Below are positions 9,897 to 22,869 of a stretch of 64,000 bases of DNA, in pieces. A program made the position numbers and the translations under genes. How positions within the stretch are numbered: the stretch's first letter is position 1; each line of letters opens with the position of its first letter. The notes under the pieces were generated by a model. The model had not been told where the DNA came from. It ran no database searches and was given only the letters and a program-made list of their open reading frames with translations. This stretch comes from Gammaproteobacteria bacterium (GTDB taxonomy: Bacteria > Pseudomonadota > Gammaproteobacteria > Eutrophobiales > Eutrophobiaceae), in assembly GCA_012103475.1 (NCBI GenBank), contig WLWS01000002.1, positions 547,234 to 611,233 of the forward strand, read 5' to 3'.

Positions 9897-12206
9897 GTGA
9901 CACAGGCGTCCAAGAAAAGAAAAAACAGCGCGATATCGTCCGGTCGTGTTGTGCGTAATGTCAAAGAAATAAGTTTCATCGCGCTTACCGCCTTAGCCAC
10001 TTACCTGAGTATAGCGCTGCTCAGTTATCACCCGGCAGACCCCGGTTGGTCAAAGGCGGTTTCCAGCAATGAAATCCACAATCACGGCGGTGTCGTTGGT
10101 GCCTGGATTGCTAATATACTGTTGTATCTGTTCGGTTATCTGGGATATTTATTTCCACTGATCCTGGCATTTGACGGCTGGCGGGTATTCAAATCCCGTG
10201 ATCAGCAGCTACCCTTGAATCATTTACTACTCGGTGTACGAGCAATTGGTTTTCTTCTGTTGCTCGCAGGTGGCTGTGGGCTGGCCTACTTGCATTTCAA
10301 ATCTGGCGCCTGGCTTCCCCATGAAACCAGGGGAGCAGGGGGGATTTTTGGGGATGCGCTTGGCTCTTCACAAAAAGTTATATTCGGTAATCTGGGCAGC
10401 ACCTTGATTCTGCTGGCGATGTTTCTCATTGGCGTGACACTGTACGCTGCCTTTTCCTGGCTCTGGTTGATGGATAACACCGGCAGACTAACTCTTGACC
10501 TGATTGCGCGCGCATCAGTCCTGTTAGGAGATTTACGTGATAAAGCGGAAGGGCGGCGGGTCCGAAAAGAAAGGGAAACGGTGGTAAAAGAGGAAAAAGA
10601 AAAAGTTGAGCATCGGCCACCACCGAGAATAGAACCGGTAATCAAAGAAATTGAAACAGGCACACGTGTAGAAAAGGAAAAGCAAACACAGATGTTTGCC
10701 ATGCCGGCTAATACAGCTTTACCGCCTCTTGATTTGCTGGATGAGCCTAAAGCGTCTGTAGGGGGGTATTCCAAAGAAGCTCTGGAAGCGATGTCGCGCT
10801 TACTGGAATTAAAATTAAAAGATTTCGGTGTCAGCGTCGAGGTGGTAGCAGTCCATCCGGGGCCGGTGATCACCCGTTTTGAATTAAATCCTGCACCCGG
10901 AGTGAAAGGCGCTCAAATTGCGAATCTTTCCAAAGATTTGGCTCGCTCAATGTCCGTAGTCAGCGTTCGTGTTGTTGATGTCATTCCGGGTAAGCCGGTT
11001 ATCGGTATCGAGATACCTAATGAACACCGGGAGTTGGTAACTTTAGGTGAAATTCTTAACTCCAAAGAATACGAGTCAGTGAAGTCGAATATGGCGCTGG
11101 CTCTGGGCAAGGACATAGGTGGACGGCCGATAGTGACCGATTTGAGCAAGATGCCTCATCTGCTTGTAGCAGGCACCACCGGCTCAGGAAAATCGGTGGC
11201 GCTTAATGCGATGATTCTGAGCATTCTCTACAAGGCGACAGCCAAAGACACTCGATTGATCATGATTGATCCGAAGATGCTTGAGCTTTCTGTTTACGAA
11301 GGTATTCCGCATTTACTGGCGCCGGTTGTGACAGATATGAAAGAGGCCGCCAATGCCTTGCGTTGGTGTGTGGCTGAAATGGAAAGGCGTTACAAACTGA
11401 TGTCTCTTCTGGGCGTACGAAATATTGCTGGTTATAACCGCAAGGTTGTCGAGGCCAGAGAAAAAGGTCAGCCCTTACTCGATCCTATCTACAAGCCAGT
11501 CAGTGAAGAAGACCAGGCGCCAGAGCTCGAAGAATTGCCTTTCATTATTGTCATCATAGATGAATTGGCGGATATGATGATGACAGTCGGCAAGAAAGTG
11601 GAAGAACTGATCGCAAGACTGGCTCAGAAAGCAAGAGCTGCGGGGATTCATTTAATCCTCGCGACTCAACGGCCTTCTGTCGATGTCATCACCGGTTTGA
11701 TAAAGGCTAATGTGCCATGTCGAATCGCATTTCAGGTCTCCTCAAAAATAGACTCACGTACTATTCTCGATCAGATGGGCGCGGAAACTTTGCTGGGTCA
11801 TGGCGATATGCTTTATCTTCCCGGAGGCACCAGTATCCCGGAGCGGGTACATGGCGCTTTCGTCGATGACCATGAAGTTCATAGCGTGGTCGAAAATCTA
11901 AAAAGCCGAGGTGAACCGGATTATCTGGAAGATATTTTACGTGGTCCGAGTGAAGGTGGTGCTGAGGCTATTCCTGGTATTGAAACTGCTTCAGAGGCCT
12001 CCGACGCGCTTTATGATGAGGCGGTGCGAATCGTAACAGAAACCAGAAAGGCTTCTATATCCTATATTCAACGCCGTCTTAAAATAGGCTATAACCGGGC
12101 TGCCAGAATGGTTGAGGAAATGGAAAGCAGTGGGCTGGTTGGCCCACTGGAATCAAACGGTAGCCGTGAGGTGCTTGCTGCACCACCTCCGCCGATCGAC
12201 GATTAG
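9897..12206 (+). CDS. ftsK: DNA translocase FtsK
   Basis: Septum-anchored motor that pumps chromosome dimers and activates XerCD at dif during division. The 769-residue length is typical. There are four or five N-terminal membrane segments (to about residue 195), a charged Lys/Glu-rich linker, and the alpha/beta motor with Walker [10 protein letters not shown] (about residue 424-432) and Walker B-like [12 protein letters not shown] (about 550). The C-terminal winged-helix gamma domain (from about 700, [22 protein letters not shown]) reads KOPS sites. The start is a GTG with a weak ribosome site. lolA and rarA follow, a standard gammaproteobacterial order. Confidence 0.96.
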   Translation: MTQASKKRKNSAISSGRVVRNVKEISFIALTALATYLSIALLSYHPADPGWSKAVSSNEIHNHGGVVGAWIANILLYLFGYLGYLFPLILAFDGWRVFKSRDQQLPLNHLLLGVRAIGFLLLLAGGCGLAYLHFKSGAWLPHETRGAGGIFGDALGSSQKVIFGNLGSTLILLAMFLIGVTLYAAFSWLWLMDNTGRLTLDLIARASVLLGDLRDKAEGRRVRKERETVVKEEKEKVEHRPPPRIEPVIKEIETGTRVEKEKQTQMFAMPANTALPPLDLLDEPKASVGGYSKEALEAMSRLLELKLKDFGVSVEVVAVHPGPVITRFELNPAPGVKGAQIANLSKDLARSMSVVSVRVVDVIPGKPVIGIEIPNEHRELVTLGEILNSKEYESVKSNMALALGKDIGGRPIVTDLSKMPHLLVAGTTGSGKSVALNAMILSILYKATAKDTRLIMIDPKMLELSVYEGIPHLLAPVVTDMKEAANALRWCVAEMERRYKLMSLLGVRNIAGYNRKVVEAREKGQPLLDPIYKPVSEEDQAPELEELPFIIVIIDELADMMMTVGKKVEELIARLAQKARAAGIHLILATQRPSVDVITGLIKANVPCRIAFQVSSKIDSRTILDQMGAETLLGHGDMLYLPGGTSIPERVHGAFVDDHEVHSVVENLKSRGEPDYLEDILRGPSEGGAEAIPGIETASEASDALYDEAVRIVTETRKASISYIQRRLKIGYNRAARMVEEMESSGLVGPLESNGSREVLAAPPPPIDD

Positions 12207-12225
12207 TTCTGATGATACATTCGCT

Positions 12226-12867
12226 ATGATTGGTTATTTGAAACGCTTGTTAAGCAGCGCATTGCTTTCAGTAATACTTTGCTACAGTAATACCGGAATG
12301 GCGGAACCAAACCGTGAACTTTTGCAAGAGTTCATGAATAATCTCGATTCTCTTAGCACACCCTTCAGACAAACATTGCTTAATCAGTACGGTGAGACGC
12401 TGGATGAGTCAGGGGGTATGTTACATGTTCAGCGACCGGGTATGTTTCATTGGGCCTACACGAAACCTTACGAACAATACATAATTAGTGATGGGAAATC
12501 GCTGTGGATTTACGATGCTGATCTTGAACAGGTGACGATTCGAGATGTCGCAAGCATAATTGAAGATTCGCCAGCAGCCATTCTTGGCGGAGACATTGAT
12601 ATTGACGAACATTATCTTCTAAGTGATGGGCCGGCCAGTTCTGAATTGCATTGGCTCGAGCTCACGCCACGTGATTCAGAGTCTCAATATTCTGCAATAC
12701 GTCTTGCTTTTGAAAATGAAAATCTGAAAAAAATGATTTTATTCGACGCTTTGGGCCAGACGACTCAAATTGAATTTGACTTGGTCGTGCGCAATAGTGA
12801 ACCAGGCCATGAGCTTTTTCAATTTACCCCGCCAGAGGGTATTGATGTCATAGACAGCAGAGAATAG
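12226..12867 (+). CDS. lolA: Outer-membrane lipoprotein carrier protein LolA
   Basis: Periplasmic chaperone that ferries lipoproteins from LolCDE to LolB. The 213-residue protein has a signal peptide ([20 protein letters not shown], cleaved near GMA-EP) and a LolA domain with [20 protein letters not shown] and the RPGMFHWAY motif. I chose the ATG at 12226 because it gives the signal peptide directly. The frame is open further upstream inside ftsK, but that part has no LolA character. It starts 19 bases after ftsK and precedes rarA. Confidence 0.94.
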   Translation: MIGYLKRLLSSALLSVILCYSNTGMAEPNRELLQEFMNNLDSLSTPFRQTLLNQYGETLDESGGMLHVQRPGMFHWAYTKPYEQYIISDGKSLWIYDADLEQVTIRDVASIIEDSPAAILGGDIDIDEHYLLSDGPASSELHWLELTPRDSESQYSAIRLAFENENLKKMILFDALGQTTQIEFDLVVRNSEPGHELFQFTPPEGIDVIDSRE

Positions 12868-12880
12868 ACGTCGCATTGTA

Positions 12881-14185
12881 ATGGCAAATGCAGAAGAATT
12901 CCGGCCTTTGCCTGAGAGAATGAGACCACTGCAATTGGCGTCTTTCTACGGTCAGACGCATTTGCTTGAAGAAGGAAAGCCACTTAGAACGGCAATTGAA
13001 TCCGGGAATCTCCATTCGATGGTGTTCTGGGGGCCTCCAGGTACCGGGAAAACCACACTGGCGAAAATAATTGCCGAATCCTGTGAAGCACAGTTCATTA
13101 CCTTGTCCGCTGTGCTGAGCGGTGTGAAAGACATACGCGGGGCAATAGAGCGCGCCAAACAATACCGGGACGTGTATCAGAAAGACACGGTGCTATTTGT
13201 TGATGAAGTACATCGTTTTAATAAATCTCAGCAGGATGCTTTTCTTCCCTTTGTTGAAGATGGCACCGTTACTTTTATAGGAGCAACAACCGAGAATCCG
13301 TCCTTTGAATTAAACAATGCCCTGCTTTCCCGAGCGCGTGTGTACATTCTCAAATCGTTGTCATTTGAGGAGATAGAAGGAATATTAGATCGTGCTGTAA
13401 AGGATGCAACGCTGGGTCTGGGTGAAAGCAATCTTGAATTTGAAAAGGGAGTTCTCTCACAACTGGCTAAAGCAGCAGACGGGGATGCCCGCCGTGCGCT
13501 GAATTTTCTGGAGATCGCCTCGGACCTCTGCGAGGGTGGCATAGTCACCCTGGAACAGGTAAAAGACGTGTTGTCTGGTGGCAGTAGCAGACGCTTCGAT
13601 AAAGCAGGTGAGGCTTTTTACGATCAAATATCCGCCCTGCATAAGAGTATTCGCGGGAGTTCGCCAGACGCTGCCTTATATTGGTTTAACAGAATGCTGG
13701 ATGGAGGTTGTGATCCTTTATATCTTGCCCGACGTATCGTGCGGGTGGCATCGGAGGATATTGGTAATGCTGACCCCCGAGCCTTAAGACTGGCCCTGGA
13801 TGCCTGGGAGGTTCAGGAAAGACTCGGTTCTCCCGAAGGGGAACTCGCGATTGGGCAGGCGATTGTTTTTCTCGCCTGTGCTCCGAAGAGCAATGCCGTT
13901 TACATGGCCTGCAATCAAGCCAGTGAAGATGTAAAAAGTTCTGCATCCGCTGAAGTACCTCTGCATCTGCGTAATTCACCAACAAAACTAATGAAAGAAC
14001 TGAATTATGGTAAGGAATACCGATATGCTCATGATGAACCGGATGCCTACGCGGCTGGAGAGTCCTATTTCCCTGATGAAATTGGAGAGAGACGATACTA
14101 TTATCCTGTGCCGCGTGGTCTGGAAATAAAAATTGCTGAAAAACTGGAACAATTGAGAGAGCAGGATAAGAAAGCGAAAAAATAA
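12881..14185 (+). CDS. rarA: Replication-associated recombination protein RarA
   Basis: AAA+ ATPase related to clamp loaders and Mgs1/WRNIP1 that acts at stalled replication forks. The 434-residue protein has Walker [14 protein letters not shown] at about residues 49-61, Walker [11 protein letters not shown] at about 105-114, sensor [12 protein letters not shown], and the C-terminal tetramerisation domain with [16 protein letters not shown]. It begins 13 bases after lolA and is probably in the same transcript. The length and motifs match E. coli RarA (YcaJ). Confidence 0.95.
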   Translation: MANAEEFRPLPERMRPLQLASFYGQTHLLEEGKPLRTAIESGNLHSMVFWGPPGTGKTTLAKIIAESCEAQFITLSAVLSGVKDIRGAIERAKQYRDVYQKDTVLFVDEVHRFNKSQQDAFLPFVEDGTVTFIGATTENPSFELNNALLSRARVYILKSLSFEEIEGILDRAVKDATLGLGESNLEFEKGVLSQLAKAADGDARRALNFLEIASDLCEGGIVTLEQVKDVLSGGSSRRFDKAGEAFYDQISALHKSIRGSSPDAALYWFNRMLDGGCDPLYLARRIVRVASEDIGNADPRALRLALDAWEVQERLGSPEGELAIGQAIVFLACAPKSNAVYMACNQASEDVKSSASAEVPLHLRNSPTKLMKELNYGKEYRYAHDEPDAYAAGESYFPDEIGERRYYYPVPRGLEIKIAEKLEQLREQDKKAKK

Positions 14186-14240
14186 ACTTCTTTGCTTTCA
14201 TCATATAAAATACCGGTGGTAGTAAACGGGGAGTTTTAAT

Positions 14241-14615
14241 TTGCAACAATTGGCCTTAATTGCCGCAGGTGGTGCAACTGGAGCCCTATTGCGGTACTGG
14301 ATGTCCGGCGGAATTCACGCTGTATTAGGTCGTGGTTTTCCTTATGGCACTTTAAGTGTAAACGTCATAGGGTCTTTTGCGATGGGCTTACTTTATGTTT
14401 ATGTTTCCGAGCGTCTTGAAATCAGTGAAGAATCGCGTGCTCTACTTGGCATCGGTTTGCTGGGAGCGTTCACGACTTTTTCTACTTTTTCAATTGAGAC
14501 TCTGAATTTAATTGAAGCTGGGAAATTTCCAGAGGCATTATTGAATATTTTTCTAAGTGTTTTCTTATGTCTCGGTGCCTGCTGGCTGGGTCTGATGCTT
14601 GGCAGGCAAGTTTGA
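14241..14615 (+). CDS. crcB: Fluoride exporter CrcB (Fluc)
   Basis: Small inner-membrane fluoride channel that works as an antiparallel dimer. The 124-residue protein has four hydrophobic helices and the family motifs GGATGALLRYW, YGTLSVNVIGSFAMG and GLLGAFTTFSTFSIE, including the TTFSTF phenylalanine-box region. The start is a TTG preceded by GGGGAG. No fluoride riboswitch is visible in the 55-base gap from rarA. It lies between rarA and serS, as in many gammaproteobacteria. Confidence 0.94.
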   Translation: MQQLALIAAGGATGALLRYWMSGGIHAVLGRGFPYGTLSVNVIGSFAMGLLYVYVSERLEISEESRALLGIGLLGAFTTFSTFSIETLNLIEAGKFPEALLNIFLSVFLCLGACWLGLMLGRQV

Positions 14616-14635
14616 GCTTTTACATAACAGAATAA

Positions 14636-16398
<1,763 letters not shown>

Positions 16399-16416
16399 GT
16401 AAGTTAGCCTGATGAT

Positions 16417-17820
16417 TTAGCTGTTCAGTAATTTTAAAACCGCATCAAGACTGTCTTTGGCATCACCAAAGTACATGCGCGTATTTTCTTTAAAAAAGAG
16501 TGGGTTCTGAACGCCTGCATAGCCGGTGGCCATACTGCGCTTGAGTACAATAGTTGTTTTGCCTTTCCAGCACTCGAGCACTGGCATACCTGCTATAGGA
16601 CTGTTCGGATCTTCTTGCGCTGAAGGATTAACAATGTCATTTGCACCGATAATAATTGACACATCAATTTTGGGGAAGTCATCGTTTATTTCATCCATTT
16701 CATAAACGATATCGTAAGGTACTTTTGCCTCAGCTAACAAAACATTCATGTGCCCGGGCATACGGCCGGCTACCGGGTGAATGCCAAAGCGGACATTAAT
16801 TTTTTTCTCTTTAAGTGTGCGTGTGATTTCGTTAACCGTATGCTGTGCCTGAGCCACCGCCATTCCATAGCCGGGGATGATCATGATTTCTTTGGCTTCA
16901 CTTAGAAGTTCTGCTACCTCGTCTGTGTCAACGGAAATCACTTCTCCTTGATCTTCTGTGGAAGTCGGGGAACTGCTCCCTCCTTCTGTACCGAATCCAC
17001 CAGCGATAACCGCAACAAAATTGCGATTCATGGCCCGACACATAATGTAGCTCAATATTGCGCCGCTACTGCCGACCAGAGCACCAGTCACAATGAGCAG
17101 GTCGTTACTAAGCATAAAGCCGGTTGCCGATGCGGCCCAGCCTGAGTAACTGTTAAGCATTGAAACAACAACCGGCATATCAGCCCCACCAATTGCCATC
17201 ACCATATGGATACCAAAGATGAGAGCAATGACGGTCATTATGATCAATGGTTGCATGCCACCTCCCGTCTCAGCGGCGTGGACAAACTCCCGACCGAACC
17301 AGATAGCAGCAAGTAAGAGCCCTAGGTTCAGCCAATGACGAGCGGGAAGTAACATCGGCGAGCCACCGATTTTTCCACTCAGTTTTCCAAAAGCGATTAT
17401 CGAACCTGAAAACGTAACTGCTCCGATAAGAACGCCGATATAAATCTCGATTTCATGGATAATTTTTTCAACAGATGTTGGAAAACTGATTGTGGGGTCC
17501 ATGAAATTAGCGTAGCCAACCAGTACAGCAGCCATGCCTACCAGACTGTGCAGAATGGCGACTAATTCCGGCATTTGCGTCATGTCTACTTTCACGGCAA
17601 GTATGTAACCGATTATTCCGCCGATCCCCATGGCGACAACAATTTCCAGATAACTGCTTACACCAGGTGCCGATACGGTAGCGATAATGGCAATGGCCAT
17701 CCCTATCATGCCGTACAGGTTACCCCGGCGAGCGGTTTCCTGATTGCTGAGACCACCTAGGGCGAGGATGAATAAAATTGTCGCCGCTATATATGAGACT
17801 GTAATTACGCCCTGAGACAT
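16417..17820 (-). CDS. pntB: NAD(P) transhydrogenase subunit beta
   Basis: Proton-translocating transhydrogenase subunit that binds NADP(H) and with PntA makes NADPH from NADH using the proton gradient. The 467-residue protein has about eight or nine membrane helices in the first 270 residues, then the soluble dIII domain from about 290. That domain has the NADP-binding [14 protein letters not shown] motif, [20 protein letters not shown] and [14 protein letters not shown]. It lies 11 bases downstream of pntA in one operon. The length is that of the E. coli enzyme. Confidence 0.96.
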   Translation of the reverse strand: MSQGVITVSYIAATILFILALGGLSNQETARRGNLYGMIGMAIAIIATVSAPGVSSYLEIVVAMGIGGIIGYILAVKVDMTQMPELVAILHSLVGMAAVLVGYANFMDPTISFPTSVEKIIHEIEIYIGVLIGAVTFSGSIIAFGKLSGKIGGSPMLLPARHWLNLGLLLAAIWFGREFVHAAETGGGMQPLIIMTVIALIFGIHMVMAIGGADMPVVVSMLNSYSGWAASATGFMLSNDLLIVTGALVGSSGAILSYIMCRAMNRNFVAVIAGGFGTEGGSSSPTSTEDQGEVISVDTDEVAELLSEAKEIMIIPGYGMAVAQAQHTVNEITRTLKEKKINVRFGIHPVAGRMPGHMNVLLAEAKVPYDIVYEMDEINDDFPKIDVSIIIGANDIVNPSAQEDPNSPIAGMPVLECWKGKTTIVLKRSMATGYAGVQNPLFFKENTRMYFGDAKDSLDAVLKLLNS

Positions 17821-17831
17821 AGTATTTCCTC

Positions 17832-19391
17832 TTATTTCTGGAACATGCGAAGCATGCGTTGAGTGACGGCGAAGCCCCCGGTTATATTGATACTGGTTAT
17901 CAATATTCCGATACCGGCCAGGATTTTTATAATTGGCAACGCTGCTGAAATTTGAATCAGTGCACCGATGACGATAATGCTGCTAATCGCATTGGTTACG
18001 CTCATAAGCGGCGTATGCAGGGAAGCCGTCACATTCCATATCACCATGTAACCGACAAAGCAGGCGAGAACGAATACGGTGAAATGTGCCATAAACGAAG
18101 CTGGTGCGACTGAACCCAATCCATACAGGGCCAACCCGGCAATAACAAGCGGCAAAAACTGTTTTACAGGGGCTGGTATTAATGACGCTTTAGGCTCCTC
18201 AATAACTTCAGGAAGGGTCTCTTCTTTTGCTTTTGGTGCTGCTGTGAGCGTCGGTGCGGGCGGTGGCCAGGTGATTTCACCCTTATTTATCACAGTTGCA
18301 CCCCGGACTGCTTCATCCTCCATGTTCACCACAATCTCGCCATTCTTTTCAGGACACATGTCCGTCAGCAGATGACGCAGATTGGTTGAATACAGCTGAC
18401 TGGCCTGAGTCGCCAGACGACTGGGTAAATCCGTATAGCCAATGATAGAAACGCCGTGTTTCAATACCACTTCATTTTTTTCTGTCAGTTTGCAGTTGCC
18501 ACCTTGTTCCGCTGCCAAATCGACAATAACACTGCCGTCCTGCATGCTCTCTACCATGGCCTCGGTAATTAATTCAGGGGCCGGTTTACCGGGAATCAAC
18601 GCGGTGGTGATAATGATATCCACTTCTTTTGCCTGTTCGGCGAAAAGCGCCATCTCAGCTTCTATGAATTCGGCACTCATGGTTTTTGCGTAACCGCCTG
18701 AGCCGGAACCGTCTTCTTCAAAATCCAGCAGAAGAAACTCAGCGTCCATGCTTTCAACCTGCTCCTGGACCTCTGGTCGCGTATCAAAGGCACGGACGAT
18801 GGCGCCCATACTTTTCGCCGCTCCAATGGCAGCAAGACCAGCTACTCCGGCACCAATGACGAGGACTTTTGCCGGTGGAATTTTTCCGGCTGCGGTAATC
18901 TGCCCGGTAAAAAAACGGCCAAAATGCTGAGCGGCTTCAACTACAGCCCGATAACCGCCAATGTTCGCCATTGAACTCAGGGCGTCCATTTTCTGTGCTC
19001 TCGAAATACGCGGAACACTGTCCATGGCAAGGACTGTGGCCTTTGTTGTGGCCAGACGCGAAAGCAACTCTTCATTTTGCGCCGGCCAGATGAAACTGAT
19101 CAGGGTGTGCTTGTCATTCAGGAGGTCGACTTCATCGCATCCAAGCTCAGGATGGGGGCCGGGTGCACGTACTTTAAGAATAATGTCGGAATCAGACCAG
19201 AGGCTTTTGGTGTCCGCGATAATTTCAGCACCAGCGTCGCGATAAGCATCATCAGAAAATTTTGCTGACAGGCCTGCGCTAGATTCAATAGCAACCGTAA
19301 AACCGAGTTTCTGAAGTCTGCCCACAACTTCGGGCGTGGTCGCGACCCGTTTTTCTCCCGCATAAACTTCTTTGGGTATACCGATTTTCAT
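17832..19391 (-). CDS. pntA: NAD(P) transhydrogenase subunit alpha
   Basis: NAD(H)-binding subunit of the membrane transhydrogenase. The 519-residue protein is the undivided E. coli-type alpha. The N-terminal alanine-dehydrogenase-like dI domain begins [20 protein letters not shown] and has the nucleotide-binding fold [20 protein letters not shown] at about residues 172-191. A Pro/Lys/Glu linker (about 380-405) leads to four C-terminal membrane helices. It is first in the pntAB unit; upstream, 19392-19522 separates it from a terminator serving the Bax-inhibitor gene. Confidence 0.96.
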   Translation of the reverse strand: MKIGIPKEVYAGEKRVATTPEVVGRLQKLGFTVAIESSAGLSAKFSDDAYRDAGAEIIADTKSLWSDSDIILKVRAPGPHPELGCDEVDLLNDKHTLISFIWPAQNEELLSRLATTKATVLAMDSVPRISRAQKMDALSSMANIGGYRAVVEAAQHFGRFFTGQITAAGKIPPAKVLVIGAGVAGLAAIGAAKSMGAIVRAFDTRPEVQEQVESMDAEFLLLDFEEDGSGSGGYAKTMSAEFIEAEMALFAEQAKEVDIIITTALIPGKPAPELITEAMVESMQDGSVIVDLAAEQGGNCKLTEKNEVVLKHGVSIIGYTDLPSRLATQASQLYSTNLRHLLTDMCPEKNGEIVVNMEDEAVRGATVINKGEITWPPPAPTLTAAPKAKEETLPEVIEEPKASLIPAPVKQFLPLVIAGLALYGLGSVAPASFMAHFTVFVLACFVGYMVIWNVTASLHTPLMSVTNAISSIIVIGALIQISAALPIIKILAGIGILITSINITGGFAVTQRMLRMFQK

Positions 19392-19522
19392 CCTGGATAT
19401 CTCCCGAATTTCTAATATTCAATTTTGACTGTCGAAATAACAACAGTGGAAGGGTAAAAACCCGCCGAATCCTAGCGTAGAACTCCCTTGCTCACAAGCG
19501 CAAAGCCCGGATTAGACAAAAG

Positions 19523-19549
19523 AAAACCCGGCACCTGGCCGGGTTTTTT
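19523..19549 (-). terminator. Bidirectional-looking rho-independent terminator
   Basis: The inverted repeat AAAACCCGG...CCGGGTTTT has a short loop and T-rich runs on both sides (TTTTCTTTT on the minus strand, TTTTTTATTTTTT on the plus strand). It sits 30 bases after the stop of the Bax-inhibitor-like gene (minus strand) and upstream of pntA, so it most likely ends that transcript and insulates pntAB. Confidence 0.8.
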
Positions 19550-19578
19550 ATTTTTTACTTAGAGTCTGGCTTCTTCGA

Positions 19579-20259
19579 TTAATCTTCTCCTGCAAATGCG
19601 CCTAACAGATGCAGCAGACTGGTGAAAAGATTATAAATGGTTATGTACAGCCCAACAGTTGCCATGATGTAGTTGGTTTCGCCGCCATGAATCATTTCAC
19701 TGGTCTGGTAGAGGATAAAACCGGACATTAACAGGACAAACATGGCTGAAACTGCCAGCGAAAGCGCTGGTATTGAAAATATCATCGCAGCGATACCGGC
19801 CAGAAAAGCGACCAGAATCCCAACCATAATGAAACCACCCATGAAACTGAAATCTTTCCGGGTAGTTAACGCATAACCAGATAAACCGAGGAAAATTGCG
19901 CCAGTTCCACCCAGTGCCAGCATTACCAGTTCTGCACCATTACTAAACATATGCAGGTAAGCATTAATCAGGGGTCCAAGGGTCAAACCCATGAAACCGG
20001 TAAGCGCGAAAACAGACAAAAGGCCCCAGGCGCTATTGCGCAGATGGCTGGTTAAAAATAACAGGCCGAAATAGCCGCCCAGAGTGACCAGCGGTCCCAT
20101 ATAAGGAAAATTCAAAACCATGGACAGGCCTGCGGTGAAAGCACTGAACAACAGGGTCATAGATAGCAGGGTATAAGTATTGCGGATCAACTTATTGGTC
20201 GCTAGTACTGACTCAGCTGGTTGTGCTACTGCAAAAGGACTTTGACTCATGTCTACCAT
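19579..20259 (-). CDS. Bax inhibitor-1/YccA family membrane protein
   Basis: Inner-membrane protein of the Bax inhibitor-1 (TMBIM) family. The best-studied bacterial member, YccA, modulates the FtsH protease. The 226-residue product has about seven hydrophobic segments and the family C-terminal half (KDFSFMGGFIMVGILVAFLA, ILYQTSEMIHGGETNYIMATVGLYI, LFTSLLHLLGAFAGED). The N-terminus (MSQSPFAVAQPAESVLATNK) is soluble. It is monocistronic, with a terminator directly downstream. FtsH regulation is known for YccA and only inferred here. Confidence 0.92.
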   Translation of the reverse strand: MVDMSQSPFAVAQPAESVLATNKLIRNTYTLLSMTLLFSAFTAGLSMVLNFPYMGPLVTLGGYFGLLFLTSHLRNSAWGLLSVFALTGFMGLTLGPLINAYLHMFSNGAELVMLALGGTGAIFLGLSGYALTTRKDFSFMGGFIMVGILVAFLAGIAAMIFSIPALSLAVSAMFVLLMSGFILYQTSEMIHGGETNYIMATVGLYITIYNLFTSLLHLLGAFAGED

Positions 20260-20419
20260 TCTCCAAAAACAATTAATGAATAATGATGATGGGGTTAAAA
20301 GATAAATATTTCAAGTATTTGTGGCCGATTAGTTGATTGGCAGAGACTATGGTGATGACCCCGCAACATTGATTAATTATTTATAAAACAAAGGTTTAAA
20401 GTGTGTTTTACAATCGTGG

Positions 20420-21166
20420 TTATAATTGGCTGTGAAAAGTCTCAAAAAAACGGCGGATTCTCTCTGCGTTTGCTCCCAGATCACCTTCGCCTATACGCGA
20501 AATTGAGCGCACATCAATCAGACTTCCCTGTGCAGAGTCGACGATTCTGATACTGACATCATCAATGAAACCAAACATTCTGCTTTTTTCATAAGCCTCC
20601 AGTCGCAGGGCTTCCTGATCTGCAAGCACTACGGTCCAGCCGAGACTGCTAAGACTCGCTTCTGCCCGGCTAAATGCCTGTGTAGTACTGAGATCGGAAT
20701 GAACAGTTTTGATGTCAGGGAAGGCCTGTTGTTGCAGGCTGGCGATAGAATTACCGGCATAATCCAGGCTGTTTTCTTCGGCATTACGCAATGAGGCAAT
20801 AATTGAGAATACCGGCGGGTTTTGTGTATCTGTTGTGATGTCGTGAATCATGGGGGCCTTGAATCCGGAAGGTCCCACTACAAGAATTGCCCCTAAAAGC
20901 GGAGCCAAACCCAGTACTAATGAAAAGAAAGCATAGCGTTTAAGTCTTGAGTTTTTCTTCAAGAAAGCAAAAATGATCTGTAAAGCACTCAAAACGGCGA
21001 CTATCAGGCCAAATTGAGCGGCATAAAAGAAAGGGTAGAAAGCGCTGGCAGGCGACCAGTCAAGTAACATGCGGCCAGCTATGGCGACAATAATTATTAG
21101 CAGATTGAGAACCGCGATATAGAAAACAAGTACCGCGCCGGCTGATTTTTTTTCTTCAGTGGACAT
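20420..21166 (-). CDS. DUF1499 domain membrane protein
   Basis: A 248-residue protein with three or four hydrophobic segments (about residues 8-105) followed by a soluble DUF1499 domain (NPPVFSIIASLRNAEENSLDYAG to the C-terminus, with DVSIRIVDSAQGSLIDVRSISRIGEGD split over its end). DUF1499 function is unknown. I start it at the ATG of MSTEEKK (21166), which has AGGGGA upstream. The frame continues further upstream, but that would overlap the tRNA-Ser gene. It is divergent from that tRNA gene. Confidence 0.85.
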   Translation of the reverse strand: MSTEEKKSAGAVLVFYIAVLNLLIIIVAIAGRMLLDWSPASAFYPFFYAAQFGLIVAVLSALQIIFAFLKKNSRLKRYAFFSLVLGLAPLLGAILVVGPSGFKAPMIHDITTDTQNPPVFSIIASLRNAEENSLDYAGNSIASLQQQAFPDIKTVHSDLSTTQAFSRAEASLSSLGWTVVLADQEALRLEAYEKSRMFGFIDDVSIRIVDSAQGSLIDVRSISRIGEGDLGANAERIRRFFETFHSQL

Positions 21167-21216
21167 AAATTTCCCCTGTAAAGAGATATAAAGTGAAGGA
21201 ATGATAATCCATTTGT

Positions 21217-21244
21217 TTGTTTGCTTCAGATTCTTCGCTAGAAT
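21217..21244 (+). promoter_or_regulatory. Sigma-70 promoter of tRNA-Ser
   Basis: TTGTTT (21217-21222) and TAGAAT (21239-21244) with a 16-base spacer lie just upstream of the tRNA-Ser gene, putting the transcription start about 7 bases before the tRNA. The -35 box is weak. Confidence 0.45.
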
Positions 21245-21257
21245 GTCGGCCGAGTTC

Positions 21258-21349
<92 letters not shown>

Positions 21350-21412
21350 TTTTTAAACGCCTGTCTTGACTTTACAGGTAGAGACTCACACTGACTGAAC
21401 CCGGGTTTGTCA

Positions 21413-21721
21413 ATGATTGCAAAACTAGTTTCATTCCAGCTGCCGAAAGACATGGCTCGCGAAAAAGTCATTGTCATGGCGAGGGAAGTCGCAATGGAAT
21501 GGCTGAAACATCCCAATTTGCTGCGCAAAGACTTTTTGCTCGATGAGAATAACAAAACCTACGGCTATTATGTGTTCAGCGACAAAGAAAGTGCCGAACA
21601 GGCCCATGGTGAGGAATTTCTGGCTCGACTTAAAAATCAGTTTGGGGTTGAACCGGAAATGCAGTACTTCGATTACCTGATGACGGCTGATGTGACACAA
21701 GGTCGGATTACGGGTGACTGA
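21413..21721 (+). CDS. Small YdhR-like alpha/beta-barrel protein
   Basis: A 102-residue soluble protein with no signal peptide. The pattern MIAKLVSFQLPKDM ... YYVFSDKESAEQAHG ... VEPEMQYFDYLMTAD suggests a dimeric alpha/beta-barrel (ABM/YdhR-type) fold, sometimes annotated as a putative monooxygenase. No catalytic residues can be assigned. I use the ATG at 21413; a TTG two codons upstream is possible. Neither has a clear ribosome site. It lies between tRNA-Ser and the PfkB-family gene on the same strand. Confidence 0.75.
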   Translation: MIAKLVSFQLPKDMAREKVIVMAREVAMEWLKHPNLLRKDFLLDENNKTYGYYVFSDKESAEQAHGEEFLARLKNQFGVEPEMQYFDYLMTADVTQGRITGD

Positions 21722-21802
21722 AGTCTGTTTTAAATAATATTTCGGTGAGAAGCGACAAGGTCACATCATTTTCCTAACACAATAATAATACGACTAGATA
21801 CT

Positions 21803-22735
21803 ATGACAGCTTTAGTTTGCGGTTCGATTGCCTACGACAATATTATGGTTTTTCATGATTATTTCAAAAACCATATTCTCCCTGATAAAACTCATATGTT
21901 GAATTTGAGTTTTGTGGTGCCGGACATGAATAAGGAGTTTGGCGGTTGCGCAGGGAATATTGTCTACAATATGAAGTTACTTGAAGGCGACGCTTTGCCA
22001 ATGGCAACCGTTGGTGAAGATTACGATGTCTACCATAAACGCTTTCAGACGTTAGGTATTGACGATCGTTATGTAAAGGTGATTGAAGATAAATTTACTG
22101 CCCAGTGCTTTATCACTACGGATATTGACGATAATCAAATTAATTTTTTCCAGATTGGCGCAATGGGAAATTCTCATGAAAACGAAATTACCGAATCAAA
22201 AGACATCAGCATCGGCATAGTTGCACCAGATGGCAAAGAAGGCATGCTTTCACACGCTGAGCAGTTTGCCAACGCAGATATTCCTTTCTTTTTTGATCCG
22301 GGACAAAACGTGCCTTTAATAGATAAAGATGAAATGCTGAAAGCCTTCGAGTATGCAAACTGGCTTACGTTTAACGATTATGAATGGCAGCAAATAGAGG
22401 ACAAAACCGGGCTGAATCTGAACTCAGTGACGGATTTGGTGGATGCGCTGATTGTGACACGTGGTGGCAAGGGTTCGAGTATCTACACAAAAGGTAAAGA
22501 AATCAGCATTCCAGTAGCCGCTGCGGCGCAGATAAGTGACCCGACGGGTTGTGGAGATGCCTATCGGGCTGGCTTGCTTTATGGTCTGATGTAAGAGATG
22601 GACTGGGAAACAACGGGTCGCATTGCCTCAATGATTGGCGCCATGAAAATTGAAATCAGCGGAACGCAAAACCACAGTTTCACGATGCAGGAATTTCGTG
22701 ACCGCTTTAAAGAGAATTTTGACTACGATTTCTGA
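21803..22735 (+). pseudogene. PfkB-family (adenosine kinase-like) gene with in-frame stop
   Basis: PfkB sugar/nucleoside kinase, most like the adenosine-kinase-type proteins of proteobacteria. It begins MTALVCGSIAYDNIMVF and has the GGCAGNIVYNM substrate motif. The catalytic signature DPTGCGDAYRAG is at about residues 249-260. An in-frame TAA (22592-22594) stops the frame after 263 residues. The same frame continues with EMDWETTGRIASMIGAMKI and ends at 22735; this is the normal C-terminal tail of the family, so the intact gene would give about 310 residues. The truncated product keeps the catalytic Asp but loses the last 46 or so residues. A nonsense mutation, a sequence error or readthrough are all possible. 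Confidence 0.8.
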
Positions 22736-22869
22736 AATTTCCCTGGAAATTGTGGCTTAGCAATGGATTGGCCCGATTTCGAAACATACTATTGACTTGC
22801 AGGGCAGGCTGGTTAGAGAATGAATCTCGACCGTGCTAGCAGCATTCCCAAATTGGATAGTAAAATATC

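Noticed and set aside
12112..12225. N-terminal extension of LolA inside ftsK
   Set aside because: The extension has no LolA similarity, and the ATG at 12226 directly gives a signal peptide.
14186..14240. Fluoride riboswitch before crcB
   Set aside because: The gap is only 55 bases and lacks the conserved pseudoknot elements of the crcB motif.
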